A stretch of 64,000 bases of DNA from Sporomusa malonica. GTDB taxonomy: Bacteria > Bacillota > Negativicutes > Sporomusales > Sporomusaceae. The stretch lies in NCBI RefSeq assembly GCF_900176355.1, contig NZ_FWXI01000010.1, positions 62,001 through 126,000 on the forward strand. Reading direction: 5' to 3'. Below are positions 25,796-36,404 of this stretch, piece after piece. The notes beneath the pieces were generated by a model. That model ran no database searches, had not been told where the DNA came from, and saw nothing but the letters and a program-made list of their open reading frames with translations. Position 1 is the first letter of the stretch. The number at the start of each line of letters is the position of its first letter. Made by a program: the position numbers and the translations under genes.

Positions 25796-25827
25796 CTATG
25801 TACCTCCTATTTATTCAATCACTTTAT

Positions 25828-26484
25828 TTATTCTGCTGGTTCGATAATAACAATGCCGTTAGCAATGCGGGCTGTCTCCCTGTAAGTAGGCTCGTCCTGG
25901 TTATCGGGTGCTCTAGCAATAAGCCCTGCTATTCTCAACTGACCTGCAATCAACTTATCAGCTGTAATCGTTGCCGTCTGGTCACCATTGACGCCGGCAT
26001 GAGCCAAGCCCCGACAGGTTCCCTGCACAGTAATATTGCCGCCGGCAATTATCTCAGCCCCAGGGTTTACATCACCCATTACAATGACTGACCCGCTAAA
26101 CACGACTCGCCGGCCACCACGCAGCATTCTTGTCACAATTAGTGTTTGGCCCCCTTCAGGCTCCTGTCGATATTCAATCGGAATGTCAGCAACTTGAACA
26201 CTAATCTCCTCTGTCAGCGGTTCTGCCGGCAATGTTGAAGCTGGCAACTGCTCATCCAGAGCTAACCCATATTCACCCAGCAGACTAATAAGCTGTCGCC
26301 GCTCATCGCCGGTAAACAGATTTGAGCCAGCTACCACCTTGACACCGGCACTGCCAGTAAAAAAGTGCGCTGCCGATTCTAGTTTTTCTTTGAGCTGCTC
26401 TAATATGGCAGTAAAATCAGCCGACTCGTTGATAACCAGCTCAAGACCGCCTTTGCCGCCCTTAAACACTATATCCTCCCGCAT
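25828..26484 (-). CDS. minC: Septum site-determining protein MinC
   Basis: 218 residues. The N-terminal FtsZ-inhibiting domain (about 1-100) and the C-terminal beta-helix that binds MinD (TRMLRGGRRVVFSGSVIVMGDVNPGAEIIAGGNI is the diagnostic region, about 118-152) are both present. It is the first gene of minCDE and divergent from the BASS transporter gene. Confidence 0.95.
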   Translation of the reverse strand: MREDIVFKGGKGGLELVINESADFTAILEQLKEKLESAAHFFTGSAGVKVVAGSNLFTGDERRQLISLLGEYGLALDEQLPASTLPAEPLTEEISVQVADIPIEYRQEPEGGQTLIVTRMLRGGRRVVFSGSVIVMGDVNPGAEIIAGGNITVQGTCRGLAHAGVNGDQTATITADKLIAGQLRIAGLIARAPDNQDEPTYRETARIANGIVIIEPAE

Positions 26485-26658
26485 ATCTTCTCCTAAATAT
26501 TACCACGAATTATTATCTATATGTCAACTAAAATTCGCCTCTTTTAGCAAATTTCCTGCAGGCTAATTATAATGCCTATTTAAATTTGCTGAAAAAAAGG
26601 GGATCACAAAGTAAAGGGGAATATTATTTAATTCACGTCTTGTTACTGGAGGTTGCTT

Positions 26659-27621
26659 ATGATACATTATTTAGCAAAAATAACCGATTGGCTTGGGCGA
26701 CATATGTTCTTTATCGTACTGTCTGCCCTGTTTATCGGTTTTATTACACCTGTTGTTGATTCTCCAGCACTCCGCACAGTTGTAGTTGGTTCGTTTGCCT
26801 ATATGACCTTTGTTACTGCACTTGGCACAAGTTTAAAGGAGTTTCTGCGAGTACTAAAAAAGCCTTTTGTTCCCATATGGATATTGGTATTAATTCATGT
26901 AGCATCACCGCTCATCGCCTGGCTGACAGGTTTCATTCTGTTTCCCCAAGAGCCTTATACACGACTGGGATATTTAGTCGGCGCATCTACCCCGATTGGC
27001 GTAACTTCAGTCATCTGGACCTCTCTGGCCCAGGGTAATGTGTCGATCGCGCTGGTGGCCGTAACCCTTGACACCTTCATTGTTCCTGTAATGCTGCCCT
27101 TCTTCTTTAAAATTGTTATTGGTCAGGCACTGCAAATTGACTATATGCAAATGATGGTTCAATTACTGTTAATGATTACCATACCAAGCATACTTGGCAT
27201 GGCTCTCCACGATTATAGCAGCGGGATACTTACACCAGTTACTAAAACAGTTACCAACTTTATCTCTAAAATTGCTTTTTTTATTGTTATCTTTATCAAT
27301 GCCGCAATAATCGGTCCGGATATCACCTGGGATTTATCAACACTTAAAATCGTTCTGACAACCATGTTTCTGGTAATAGGCGGTTTCATGACAGGCTTTT
27401 TAGGCTCATACGTATTTAAAAACAGGTCGAAAGAAACAACATTGGCGATTGTTTATTGTGTCGGCCTGCGCAACGCCAGTTTTGGCATGGTACTGGCCTT
27501 ATCCTTTTTCCCCCCATCGGTTGCTGTGCCAATCACCATGTTTATGCTATTTCAGCAGCCTTTCGCCGCAGTGATTCCCTATTTATTCCGGCATGCTGCT
27601 AAACGGGGTCAGGCTTCCTAG
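26659..27621 (+). CDS. Bile acid:Na+ symporter (BASS) family transporter
   Basis: 320 residues with about nine to ten helices. Family landmarks include FVTALGTSLKEFLRVLKKP, STPIGVTSVIWTSLAQGN and the crossover-like VGLRNASFGMVLALSFFPP. BASS members carry organic anions or 2-keto acids with Na+. ATG 26659 has GGAGG six bases upstream. It stands alone on the plus strand inside a minus-strand core region. Its stop codon lies in the loop of its terminator. The substrate is unknown. Confidence 0.85.
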   Translation: MIHYLAKITDWLGRHMFFIVLSALFIGFITPVVDSPALRTVVVGSFAYMTFVTALGTSLKEFLRVLKKPFVPIWILVLIHVASPLIAWLTGFILFPQEPYTRLGYLVGASTPIGVTSVIWTSLAQGNVSIALVAVTLDTFIVPVMLPFFFKIVIGQALQIDYMQMMVQLLLMITIPSILGMALHDYSSGILTPVTKTVTNFISKIAFFIVIFINAAIIGPDITWDLSTLKIVLTTMFLVIGGFMTGFLGSYVFKNRSKETTLAIVYCVGLRNASFGMVLALSFFPPSVAVPITMFMLFQQPFAAVIPYLFRHAAKRGQAS

Positions 27622-27639
27622 AGCCTGACCCCGTTCTTT
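27602..27639 (+). terminator. Terminator containing the BASS stop codon
   Basis: A perfect 14-bp stem, 27602-27615 with 27622-27635, with a short loop holding the TAG stop (27619-27621) and a CTTT tail. Confidence 0.88.
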
Positions 27640-27640
27640 G

Positions 27641-27731
27641 TCCTGTAAGAAAGTATAACTTTCCGTCTGGATAAGGGCAACATCGGCTTCCACTTTCGCC
27701 AAAGGCTCGGCGCAAGCCGTGTTTTCTTTAT
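27641..27731 (+). repeat. Interspersed repeat R1, copy D
   Basis: About 91 bp in plus orientation, immediately after the BASS terminator and before the convergent end of mrdA. It begins TCCTGTAAGAAAGTATAAC and ends GCCGTGTTTTCTTTAT. Confidence 0.92.
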
Positions 27732-27743
27732 CACGTATTAATG

Positions 27744-29576
27744 TTATAACGCTGTTTGCGGACGGTGAATTTTTGCTGATTCAGCCGGAGCCTGGTTAAT
27801 GTTAAAAGCAGCCTCCATAATCTTTTTAGCAATAGGAACAGCAGATGATGCACCGAAACCACCCTGTTCAACAATAATAGCGACTGCCACGCGTGGATCC
27901 TCGTAGGGACCATAAGCCACAAACCAGCCATGATCATGTCCATGCGAATTTTCGGCTGTACCTGTCTTACCCGCGATGGCAATAGGAAAATCTCCGAAAT
28001 CAGCAGCAGCTGTACCGCCTTCCTGGGCTACCTCTCTAAGTGATTCGCGGATCAGATTAAGGGTGCTGTTAGAAATACTAACCTGCCCTATCTCTTCAGG
28101 TGCAAATGTTTTGATTACATCTCCATTATAACCGGTAATCTTGCTAACAAGATTAGGTTTATAGCGATGACCACCATTGGCAATTTGGCCGATAACCATA
28201 GCCATTTGCAGTGGTGTAGTCAGCTGAAACCCCTGGCCGATCGCAGCGTCAAAAGTTTCTGAAAGATACCAGTCTTCACCATACACTTTTTCCTTATAGC
28301 GCCGGTTAGCCACCAAACCGTCAGACTCTCCTGGCAGATTTATCCCTGTAAATGCCCCCAAACCAAACATCCGGGCATACTTTTCCAAGTTATCAACACC
28401 TAAACGGTTACCCATCTCGTAAAAGTATACATTGTCAGACTTAGACAAGGCTTCACGGAAGTTAATCCACCCCAGAGCTTCGCCCATAGCATTGCCTTTC
28501 GGAATAATCCAGTGAGTACCAGTATCAAGGATTTTTTCTTCCGGCGTTACCTTTCCAAGCTCTAAAGCAGCCGTTCCTGTAACAATTTTAAAGGTTGAGC
28601 CAGGCGGATATTCCCCGGAGATTGCTTTGTTGTCCATAGGATGATAGGGATTATCGTTAAGTAACTTCCAATCTTTTTCCGAAATACCACCGTTAAATAA
28701 GTTAGGATTAAAAGCCGGACGGCTAACCATAGCCAAAATTTCGCCAGTCTTCGGGTTTAAGACTACAGCAGCTGCCGCTTTTGCTTTTGCAAACTCAGTC
28801 TTAGTTTGCAAATAGGCGAGCTGTTCATCAATAGCAGCTTCTGCCGCTTTTTGCACCCGGTAGTCGATCGTTAGCACCAAATTGTGGCCTGGCAGCGGGT
28901 CTTTCTTACCCAGTACTTGTACTGGACGGCCGTTAACATCTACCTCGACCTGATTGCCGCCGTCAGTGCCGCGGATTTCTTTGTCATATACGTTTTCTAA
29001 ACCGAATTTGCCAACAATGTCGCCGGATTTATAGCCTTCAGCTTTGCGTTTCTCCAGCTCAACATCATTAATTTCGCTGACATAACCAAAGATGTGAGCG
29101 GCAAGCTCATTATTAACATAGTTTCTGAGTGGCTGAATTTCAATAACTACTCCTGGCAACTCGGCCCGGCGTTCTTCAATCTTGGTAACAATGTCCGGAC
29201 CGACGTCAGTCTTAACTCGCACAGGTTCAAAAGAACCGGTATGTTGAGACAGTTTGCTTTTGATTTCCTGAATGTTCATATTAAGAATACCAGACAGCTT
29301 AATAATGACTTCATCAGGCACAGGGCCGCTTATAGGGAGTAAGGATACAGTAAAACCCGGACGATTAGATACTAACATGACACCATTCCGGTCATAAAAA
29401 ACACCCCTGGGAGCCATGATAGGAATCAGCCTGATTCGGTTGCCGTCGGCCAACCGCCCGTAATATTGCCCCTGGGCCATTTGCAAATAACCCAGTCGGC
29501 TCACTAACGCAACAAATATGAAGATCATGACCAGACTCAGTATTTCAAGTCTGCTATTTAATCGCTTAGTAAGCAT
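27744..29576 (-). CDS. mrdA: Penicillin-binding protein 2 (elongasome transpeptidase)
   Basis: 610 residues: an N-terminal transmembrane helix (about 12-32), a pedestal domain with RLIPIMAPRGVFYDRNG, and a transpeptidase domain with SxxK as PPGSTFKIV, SxN as SKSDNVYFYEMG and KTG as AGKTGTAENSHG. This is the class B PBP partner of RodA. The gene follows mreBCD, as is common. Confidence 0.96.
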   Translation of the reverse strand: MLTKRLNSRLEILSLVMIFIFVALVSRLGYLQMAQGQYYGRLADGNRIRLIPIMAPRGVFYDRNGVMLVSNRPGFTVSLLPISGPVPDEVIIKLSGILNMNIQEIKSKLSQHTGSFEPVRVKTDVGPDIVTKIEERRAELPGVVIEIQPLRNYVNNELAAHIFGYVSEINDVELEKRKAEGYKSGDIVGKFGLENVYDKEIRGTDGGNQVEVDVNGRPVQVLGKKDPLPGHNLVLTIDYRVQKAAEAAIDEQLAYLQTKTEFAKAKAAAAVVLNPKTGEILAMVSRPAFNPNLFNGGISEKDWKLLNDNPYHPMDNKAISGEYPPGSTFKIVTGTAALELGKVTPEEKILDTGTHWIIPKGNAMGEALGWINFREALSKSDNVYFYEMGNRLGVDNLEKYARMFGLGAFTGINLPGESDGLVANRRYKEKVYGEDWYLSETFDAAIGQGFQLTTPLQMAMVIGQIANGGHRYKPNLVSKITGYNGDVIKTFAPEEIGQVSISNSTLNLIRESLREVAQEGGTAAADFGDFPIAIAGKTGTAENSHGHDHGWFVAYGPYEDPRVAVAIIVEQGGFGASSAVPIAKKIMEAAFNINQAPAESAKIHRPQTAL

Positions 29577-29612
29577 AACGACAACCTCCTTTCTAAAGGT
29601 ATGGCAGACTAC

Positions 29613-30107
29613 CTAAAACTGACTGCGGTTGCCAAAAGTCATCCGGTAGATCAGCCTATGTATAGGAATACAAAACAAAATATTATAGCCTAACGAAGGC
29701 AATACCTGGTTCAGCATCATCGAGCCAGGTTCAATTTTATAGCCTAATAGAAAAAGCAGCGCTTGCATTATAGCGCTGTTAAAGAAAGTAGCTATAATAG
29801 TAGCCAATACAGGCAGCAGAATACTTTCTTTGAATACCTTACGCTCAGCTAAACCAGCAGCATAGCCTACAGCCATCTTTGATAACGTGTTTAACCCAAA
29901 AACATTGCCTGAAGCAAAATCTTGCATCAGCCCGGCAAAAAAAGCCACGCCGATAGCCCGCTCCCGTCCTGCAAGTAAACCGGCTGCCACTATAATAATT
30001 AAAAGGATGTCAGGCTTAACACCCTTGGTAAAGACAAGCGGCAACAGCACAGCCTGAGCAGCAAGGGATACAATGAGTATTACAGCCCAGCCTAGTGTTG
30101 TTTTCAT
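29613..30107 (-). CDS. mreD: Rod shape-determining protein MreD
   Basis: 164 residues, five to six hydrophobic helices. The family segments LPLVFTKGVKPDILLIIIV and FFAGLMQDFASGNVFGLNTL are clear. The start overlaps the mreC stop by four bases. It is a membrane component of the MreBCD elongation complex. Confidence 0.94.
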   Translation of the reverse strand: MKTTLGWAVILIVSLAAQAVLLPLVFTKGVKPDILLIIIVAAGLLAGRERAIGVAFFAGLMQDFASGNVFGLNTLSKMAVGYAAGLAERKVFKESILLPVLATIIATFFNSAIMQALLFLLGYKIEPGSMMLNQVLPSLGYNILFCIPIHRLIYRMTFGNRSQF

Positions 30108-31024
30108 TGTCCTGCCCCTTTCGGCAGGGTAGGCTGACCAGACTGGATAGCTTGCCCAGGCACAGTCTGCTGCACCGCTGGCTGTGGCATAGCTACAGGT
30201 TCTCGTGAACGTACAATGATTAATACTTCTTCTAGTCGATCAAAATCTACCGCCGGCTTCAAGACAGCATATTTTAACAATCCGCCTTCGTCATTAATAA
30301 TATCCAGCACTTCGCCCACTAATATGCCTTTAGGATATATGCCACCAAAACCAGAGGTGATTACTTTGTCACTTTTAATAATATCGGCATCACGCGCAAT
30401 ATTGATCATTCGCGGCGACACCGGATTAGAACCATTACCTTCCACAATGCCTGCTACCCGCGACTCAGAGCGCTGCACAAGACTGCCCACCGCACTGCGC
30501 GGATCTAAGATAAGCTGCACTTTAGCAGCATTATTATATACGCTTACGACACTACCAACAAGCCCTTGAGCAGTTACTACCGCCATGTCCTTGGCTATCC
30601 CGTCAACAGTACCACGATTAATCATAATTACACTGGTCCAGGTTCCTGGATCACGGGCAATGACTTGTGCGGTGACAAAATCAAACTGCGGAGCCCCTTT
30701 TCTGTAATCAAGCATGGTCCGCAGTCGCGCATTCTCTGCCAAAACCTCAGTAACACTGACATTATTTTGGCGAAGCTCAGCAATTTCAGCTTTAAGCGTC
30801 TGGTTATCCTGGTACACTGTCATAATTTGCCCGGTAAATAATCCTGTTTGGCGCAGCCCATGCCCAACCTTCCCCAGAACATATTCCACCGGTATTAATA
30901 GTGTAACTACAACCCGTTCCATAAAAGTAAACTGATGCTTTCCCTGGGATATTGTACTGGCCAGCAAAAAGACGGTAAGCACCGCCACTATGAGGATGAC
31001 CGCCTTTTTGTGAATAAATCGCAC
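30104..31024 (-). CDS. mreC: Rod shape-determining protein MreC
   Basis: 306 residues: an N-terminal membrane helix (KKAVILIVAVLTVFLLAS), a coiled-coil segment (about 65-100, TLKAEIAELRQNN) and a beta-barrel domain with VIARDPGTWTSVIMINRG and GLVGSVVSVYNNAAKVQL. The C-terminal tail is rich in Pro and Gln. GTG 31024, behind GGAAGGAG, is preferred over the longer reading from 31048. Confidence 0.94.
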   Translation of the reverse strand: MRFIHKKAVILIVAVLTVFLLASTISQGKHQFTFMERVVVTLLIPVEYVLGKVGHGLRQTGLFTGQIMTVYQDNQTLKAEIAELRQNNVSVTEVLAENARLRTMLDYRKGAPQFDFVTAQVIARDPGTWTSVIMINRGTVDGIAKDMAVVTAQGLVGSVVSVYNNAAKVQLILDPRSAVGSLVQRSESRVAGIVEGNGSNPVSPRMINIARDADIIKSDKVITSGFGGIYPKGILVGEVLDIINDEGGLLKYAVLKPAVDFDRLEEVLIIVRSREPVAMPQPAVQQTVPGQAIQSGQPTLPKGAGQ

Positions 31025-31061
31025 TTTCTGAGCTCCTTCCTTACACAAGTATACTACTTCG

Positions 31062-32111
<1,050 letters not shown>

Positions 32112-32126
32112 TCATTTACAACCTAT

Positions 32127-32816
32127 TTATATTATTCCCTTTTCTTTAAAACTAACATACTTGCCATCGCCGATTATTACGTGGTCAAGCACTAAAATAT
32201 TGAGTAAAATACCCGCTTCTACAAGTTGCTTGGTCAGGCTAATATCCTCCTGACTTGGCGCCGGATCACCGCTTGGATGGTTATGGACTAGGATAACAGC
32301 GGCTGCACTATGGCTTATAGCCTCCCGGAATAATTCCCTTGGGTGGACGATCGAGGCGTTCAAGCTGCCGACAGAGATGATTGCCCGGGCAATAACATGG
32401 TTCTTAGTCGACAACAACAAAGCAACAAAATGCTCTTTAGCCTGATATCTTAGTTCTCCCATCATTAAGTTGGCAGCATCCTGGGGGCTTCTGATCACAG
32501 GTCGCTCCCCTGGTTCTTTATGACTTAACCTGCGCCCCAGTTCAATACCGGCGACTACAGTTACGGCTTTAACCATCCCAATCCCTGATGTTTTACTCAA
32601 TTCCTGCGGCGATATGCTACCAAAGCCAGTCAAGTCATATTTGGTCAACAGCTGTTCTGCTAGGCGGTTAACAGGCATATTTTTAGTTCCTGTGCGAAGA
32701 AGTATGGCTAATAGCTCAGCATTACTAAGAGCCTGAGCTCCTTTTTCCAGCATTTTTTCGCGCGGACGTTCAGTCTCAGGCAGTTCTTTCATCATAAGGG
32801 GCTTGTCCATTGTCAT
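32127..32816 (-). CDS. radC: RadC-family JAB/MPN-domain protein
   Basis: 229 residues. A helix-hairpin-helix region (about 60-90) precedes the JAB domain, with the metal motif HNHPSGDPAPSQED and an upstream Glu in the KEHFVALLLSTKNHVI block. The role in DNA repair is historical and unproven. The start overlaps the maf stop (ATGA). The maf-radC-mreB order is standard. Confidence 0.94.
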   Translation of the reverse strand: MTMDKPLMMKELPETERPREKMLEKGAQALSNAELLAILLRTGTKNMPVNRLAEQLLTKYDLTGFGSISPQELSKTSGIGMVKAVTVVAGIELGRRLSHKEPGERPVIRSPQDAANLMMGELRYQAKEHFVALLLSTKNHVIARAIISVGSLNASIVHPRELFREAISHSAAAVILVHNHPSGDPAPSQEDISLTKQLVEAGILLNILVLDHVIIGDGKYVSFKEKGII

Positions 32817-33382
32817 AATAGATCAACTCCAACTTGCTGTAGAAGTTCTGACAATGTACCAAGTGGTAAACCCACTACATTATTGTAGCAACCGTTAATG
32901 CTTTCCACCAGCAATGTCCCCTGCCCTTGGATAGCATACGCACCGGCCTTGTCCATAGGTTCACCACTGTCAACATAGCGTTTGATTTGTGCTGGCGAGA
33001 GCGGCCTAATTCTAACAATGGTGGTATTAAATCCGCTAAAAACCTGTTGCCCCATGACCACTGCTACTCCAGAAATGACACTATGCTCTCTTCCCGCTAA
33101 GGCAGTCAGCATTCGTATAGCTTCTGCACGGTCTGCCGGTTTGCCAAATACCTGGCCATCCAGCACAACAATGGTATCAGCACCAATGATTATATCACTG
33201 TTAGAAGCACGTTTAGCAGTATCAACTGCTTTGTCGCGCGCGTGCGTCAACGCGAGTTCATGCGGCGGCATATCTTTTGTATTATCTTCTTCTACATCGC
33301 TGACTATAACTTCAAAATCAACACCAATTAATTCCAAAAGTTGCTGCCGCCTGGGTGACGATGATGCCAGGATTATTCCCAT
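32813..33382 (-). CDS. maf: Maf-family nucleotide pyrophosphatase
   Basis: 189 residues. LASSSPRRQQLLELIGV, ADTIVVLDGQVFGKP and KAGAYAIQGQGTLLVESINGCYNNVVGLP (the last spans two blocks) are the Maf signatures. It hydrolyses dTTP/UTP-type or modified nucleotides. It lies between the DUF4321 gene and radC. Confidence 0.95.
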   Translation of the reverse strand: MGIILASSSPRRQQLLELIGVDFEVIVSDVEEDNTKDMPPHELALTHARDKAVDTAKRASNSDIIIGADTIVVLDGQVFGKPADRAEAIRMLTALAGREHSVISGVAVVMGQQVFSGFNTTIVRIRPLSPAQIKRYVDSGEPMDKAGAYAIQGQGTLLVESINGCYNNVVGLPLGTLSELLQQVGVDLL

Positions 33383-33394
33383 GCTTGCATCCTC

Positions 33395-33685
33395 CTAAAA
33401 GCGCCGGAAAAGAATAATTGCTGCTATGATTCCCAATATACTCATCAAATTCGGGTATAATGCAAATCCAATGACGAACTTAACAACATATAGATCAATT
33501 GCTACAGGAGGTAAATCAAATATAGGAAACGGTTTTATCAGATATGGAGCAATACCGGAAAGCAGACTGGAACTAGCGGCAAGTTCGCCTAAAATACCAC
33601 CAACTACTGCCCCAGTAATCAAAAATAGTGCCATCATTCCCATACCCTTGCTGGTTGAGCTGCCTCTCTTACTGCTAGTCTTCAA
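33395..33685 (-). CDS. DUF4321 membrane protein
   Basis: 96 residues with two hydrophobic helices (LFLITGAVVGGILGELAA and SILGIIAAIILFRRF). It matches the small DUF4321 family found next to maf and mreB in anaerobic Firmicutes. Function unknown. Confidence 0.8.
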   Translation of the reverse strand: MKTSSKRGSSTSKGMGMMALFLITGAVVGGILGELAASSSLLSGIAPYLIKPFPIFDLPPVAIDLYVVKFVIGFALYPNLMSILGIIAAIILFRRF

Positions 33686-33787
33686 ACTAATCCCCCCCGG
33701 GATGATTTTAAACGCTCATACCGATTGTTGCTGTCGGCGCTTACAATTATAGAAAACAAATAAATCCTTGCACTCAACAAGGAAGAA

Positions 33788-34330
33788 TTATTTATTTGGG
33801 TGGCTCAGCATTTTTAACTTGAATCCATATTTTGCTGGAGCTTTGGCAAAAAAATAATTGACTGCCAAGCCGGTGAATAAACCGGTAGGCACGGCAAAAA
33901 GTAATAGATACGGTATATACCATAATAACCCCAAACTATAGACCAGGAGAGCGGCTAAAGCGACTTGGGCTATATTATGAGCAACTGCACCAAAAACGCT
34001 AACACCGACTAGAGAAAACACATGTCCATATTTTTTGTGAATATATGTCATAATCAAAATACTAATAAGCGATCCGCCCATACTCATGATAAAGGAAGGT
34101 CCAAACAGTGTCCCGCCGAACAAGGAACCTATTAGAACGCGGGCAACAGCAATGTAGAAAGCCTCTTTCCAACCAAATATAATGAGTGCAAAAAGCGAAA
34201 TTATATTTGCTAAACCCAATTTAACACCAGGTACAGGCATTGGAACAGGCAACCAGCTTTCTACAACATGAAGAGTTGCTGCCATAGCCACTAGCAATGC
34301 TAAAAGGACTAGGCGTCTTGTTTTATTCAT
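33788..34330 (-). CDS. Gx transporter family membrane protein
   Basis: 180 residues, about five helices, beginning with the family block LLALLVAMAATLHVVESWLP and PGVKLGLANIISLFALI. Such proteins are often annotated as heptaprenyl-diphosphate synthase component I or Gx transporters, and they commonly follow a NusG-II protein next to rnf. The start directly follows the NusG-II stop. Function unproven. Confidence 0.82.
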   Translation of the reverse strand: MNKTRRLVLLALLVAMAATLHVVESWLPVPMPVPGVKLGLANIISLFALIIFGWKEAFYIAVARVLIGSLFGGTLFGPSFIMSMGGSLISILIMTYIHKKYGHVFSLVGVSVFGAVAHNIAQVALAALLVYSLGLLWYIPYLLLFAVPTGLFTGLAVNYFFAKAPAKYGFKLKMLSHPNK

Positions 34331-34332
34331 GG

Positions 34333-34713
34333 TTACCTCACAATATCATCAACGTCAGCAGGACTGTCTGATACTATTTTGACAACAACCCGGTATGGCA
34401 AACAGACTATTTGCTGTGGCTGAGTATTGATCCAGCCTGATTTGACACAGATCTGGTCAGGGCAATCAGCATCCCTGATTCGCACGCGCCCATCTTTATA
34501 CTCAATAATATTAAACCCGTGATCACCGTCAATTCTAAATTCTCCAACATACCCCTGACGTAAAGGGAATGTTTTTACAGTTTGACCATTTACGGTAATA
34601 ACCACACTTTGTCCCTGACCATTCGCTGATATGTAATACATATTCAGTCCAATGCCAGATAGTGCTACTGTCAATAAAGCAATAACAAGCCATTTGTCAG
34701 CTTTTGTCAGCAT
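34333..34713 (-). CDS. NusG domain II-containing secreted/membrane protein
   Basis: 126 residues: an N-terminal membrane anchor (about 7-27) and an extracytoplasmic NusG-II-like domain with FNIIEYKDGRVRIRDADCPD and CVKSGWINTQPQQIVCLPYRV, including two conserved cysteines in DCPDQICVKSG. These proteins are encoded with rnf in many Firmicutes. A role in electron transfer or FMN handling has been suggested but not shown. Confidence 0.82.
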   Translation of the reverse strand: MLTKADKWLVIALLTVALSGIGLNMYYISANGQGQSVVITVNGQTVKTFPLRQGYVGEFRIDGDHGFNIIEYKDGRVRIRDADCPDQICVKSGWINTQPQQIVCLPYRVVVKIVSDSPADVDDIVR

Positions 34714-34795
34714 TAGTTTGCCACCCTATTCATATTCTATTATATTTTACATTAAAAAATTGGTTTATGCAAATAATACCAAATTAAACCAGTAC

Positions 34796-34885
34796 ATAAA
34801 GAAAACACGGCTTGCGCCGAGCCTTAGCGAAAGCGGAAGTCGATGTTGCCCTTATCCAGACGGAAAGTTATACTTTCTTACAGGA
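34796..34885 (-). repeat. Interspersed repeat R1, copy E
   Basis: About 90 bp, nearly identical to copy C. It lies after the rnfB stop and before the NusG-II gene and reads in the direction of transcription. Confidence 0.92.
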
Positions 34886-34940
34886 AAAAAAGTACGAGAG
34901 GAAAGTTTCCCTTCCACTCGTACTTATGTCCAATTTGGTA

Positions 34941-35795
34941 TTAAGCTACAGTTTCTTCATTGCCAGGAACTATGCCAAGCACGGCCTGTCTGATGGCCTT
35001 TGTCGGGCATTTCGCCAGGCAAGTAGGATTATCGCATTTTTCCATACATACTTTTGCGTCAACGACAGCTAGGTTATTATCCATTTTTATGGCTCCATAC
35101 TGACATTCCTTAACGCATAATGTACAGCCAATGCACGATACGCTACATGCTTTCTTAGCAACAGCACCTTTGTCATGCGAGTTGCAGTTAACACGCACAT
35201 GAGCACCAATCGGCATCATGGCAATTACTTTTTTCGGACATACTGTTTCGCACTTGGCACAACCAGTACATTTATCAGGATCGATAATAGGTAAACCATC
35301 TTCGCTCATAGTCATTGCACCAAATGGACAAGCTTTAACACAAGTCCCAAGACCTAAACAACCAAATTTACAGCTCTTAGGCCCTCCAAATAACAGGTTG
35401 GCAGCGACGCAGTCCTGTACGCCATGATATTCATTGGCTTTAACCGCTTTGGTATGAGTACCTGCACATTTAACTTGAGCAATGCGCGGCTCAACAGCTG
35501 CAGCAGCTTTACCTGTCAGGTCACCAACCAATTTAGCGACAGGGTCCTTACCAGGTGTGCACAGATTAGGCGGTACATCAGGGTTTGTTACCACTGCTTC
35601 AGCATAAGCCATACAGCCGGCAAAACCACAGGCGCCGCATTGTCCCTTCGGCAGTACATCTTCTACTATGTGTATTAAAGGATTAACCTCAATAGCCATC
35701 TTTTTATTGGCATAAGCCAGAACAAGTCCAAATATAACGCCCAGACTTGTCAGAACCGCCAGTATTATCAGCGAATGTTGAACAACTCCATGCAT
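34941..35795 (-). CDS. rnfB: Rnf complex subunit RnfB
   Basis: 284 residues. An N-terminal helix (about 8-27) anchors it; the Fe-S domain GQCGACGFAGCMAYAEAVV follows, and then several ferredoxin-type clusters (CVKACPFGAM, CTGCAKCETVCPKKV, CIGCTLCVKECQYGAI, CLAKCPTKAI). RnfB is the ferredoxin entry subunit of the Na+/H+-pumping ferredoxin:NAD+ oxidoreductase. It is last in rnfCDGEAB, followed by an R1 repeat. Confidence 0.96.
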   Translation of the reverse strand: MHGVVQHSLIILAVLTSLGVIFGLVLAYANKKMAIEVNPLIHIVEDVLPKGQCGACGFAGCMAYAEAVVTNPDVPPNLCTPGKDPVAKLVGDLTGKAAAAVEPRIAQVKCAGTHTKAVKANEYHGVQDCVAANLLFGGPKSCKFGCLGLGTCVKACPFGAMTMSEDGLPIIDPDKCTGCAKCETVCPKKVIAMMPIGAHVRVNCNSHDKGAVAKKACSVSCIGCTLCVKECQYGAIKMDNNLAVVDAKVCMEKCDNPTCLAKCPTKAIRQAVLGIVPGNEETVA

Positions 35796-35822
35796 TTATT
35801 TCTCACGCTCCTTTCTATTCAC

Positions 35823-36404
35823 CTATAGCGGAATCATACCTGAAAAACCCAGGAAGGATAAGGCCAGCATACCTGCCAGCACAAAGGCAATTCCAAGGCC
35901 TTGCAAGGTTTTGGGAACATCAGCAAATTGCAATTTTTCCCGCAGGCTGGCCATAAGAATAAGCGCAAGAGCAAAACCTACGCCTGAACCAAAGGCGTTG
36001 ACAACACTTTTAATAAAACCAAAGTTTTCGGTAGCATTAATGAGCGGTACACCCAAAATAACACAGTTGGTAGCAATTAACACTAAGTAAATACCCCACA
36101 TCTCATAGAGTGCAGGCGCATATTTCTTAATGGCAATTTCTAAAAACTGTACACAGCAGGCCATTAGTACAACGATCACTACAATTTTCAGGAAAACCAA
36201 GTCATAGGGAACGAGCACAAAGTGATAAACTAGCCAGGCAAGAGACGATGATATGGTAAGAATGGATGCAACTGCCATACCCATACCGACCGAAGCGCTT
36301 AAGCTCTTGGAAACCCCAAAGAAGATACAAAGACCGAGAAAGCGCGTAAGCACGAAGTTGTTAACAATTGCCGCGCCCATAAACAGGGTAAAATACTCCA
36401 TCAT
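35823..36404 (-). CDS. rnfA: Rnf complex subunit RnfA
   Basis: 193 residues with six membrane helices (FTLFMGAAIVNNFVLTRFLG, GVPLINATENFGFIKSV, GVGFALALILMASLREK). It forms, with RnfE, the membrane core holding a [2Fe-2S] cluster. The start overlaps the rnfE stop by four bases. Confidence 0.96.
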   Translation of the reverse strand: MMEYFTLFMGAAIVNNFVLTRFLGLCIFFGVSKSLSASVGMGMAVASILTISSSLAWLVYHFVLVPYDLVFLKIVVIVVLMACCVQFLEIAIKKYAPALYEMWGIYLVLIATNCVILGVPLINATENFGFIKSVVNAFGSGVGFALALILMASLREKLQFADVPKTLQGLGIAFVLAGMLALSFLGFSGMIPL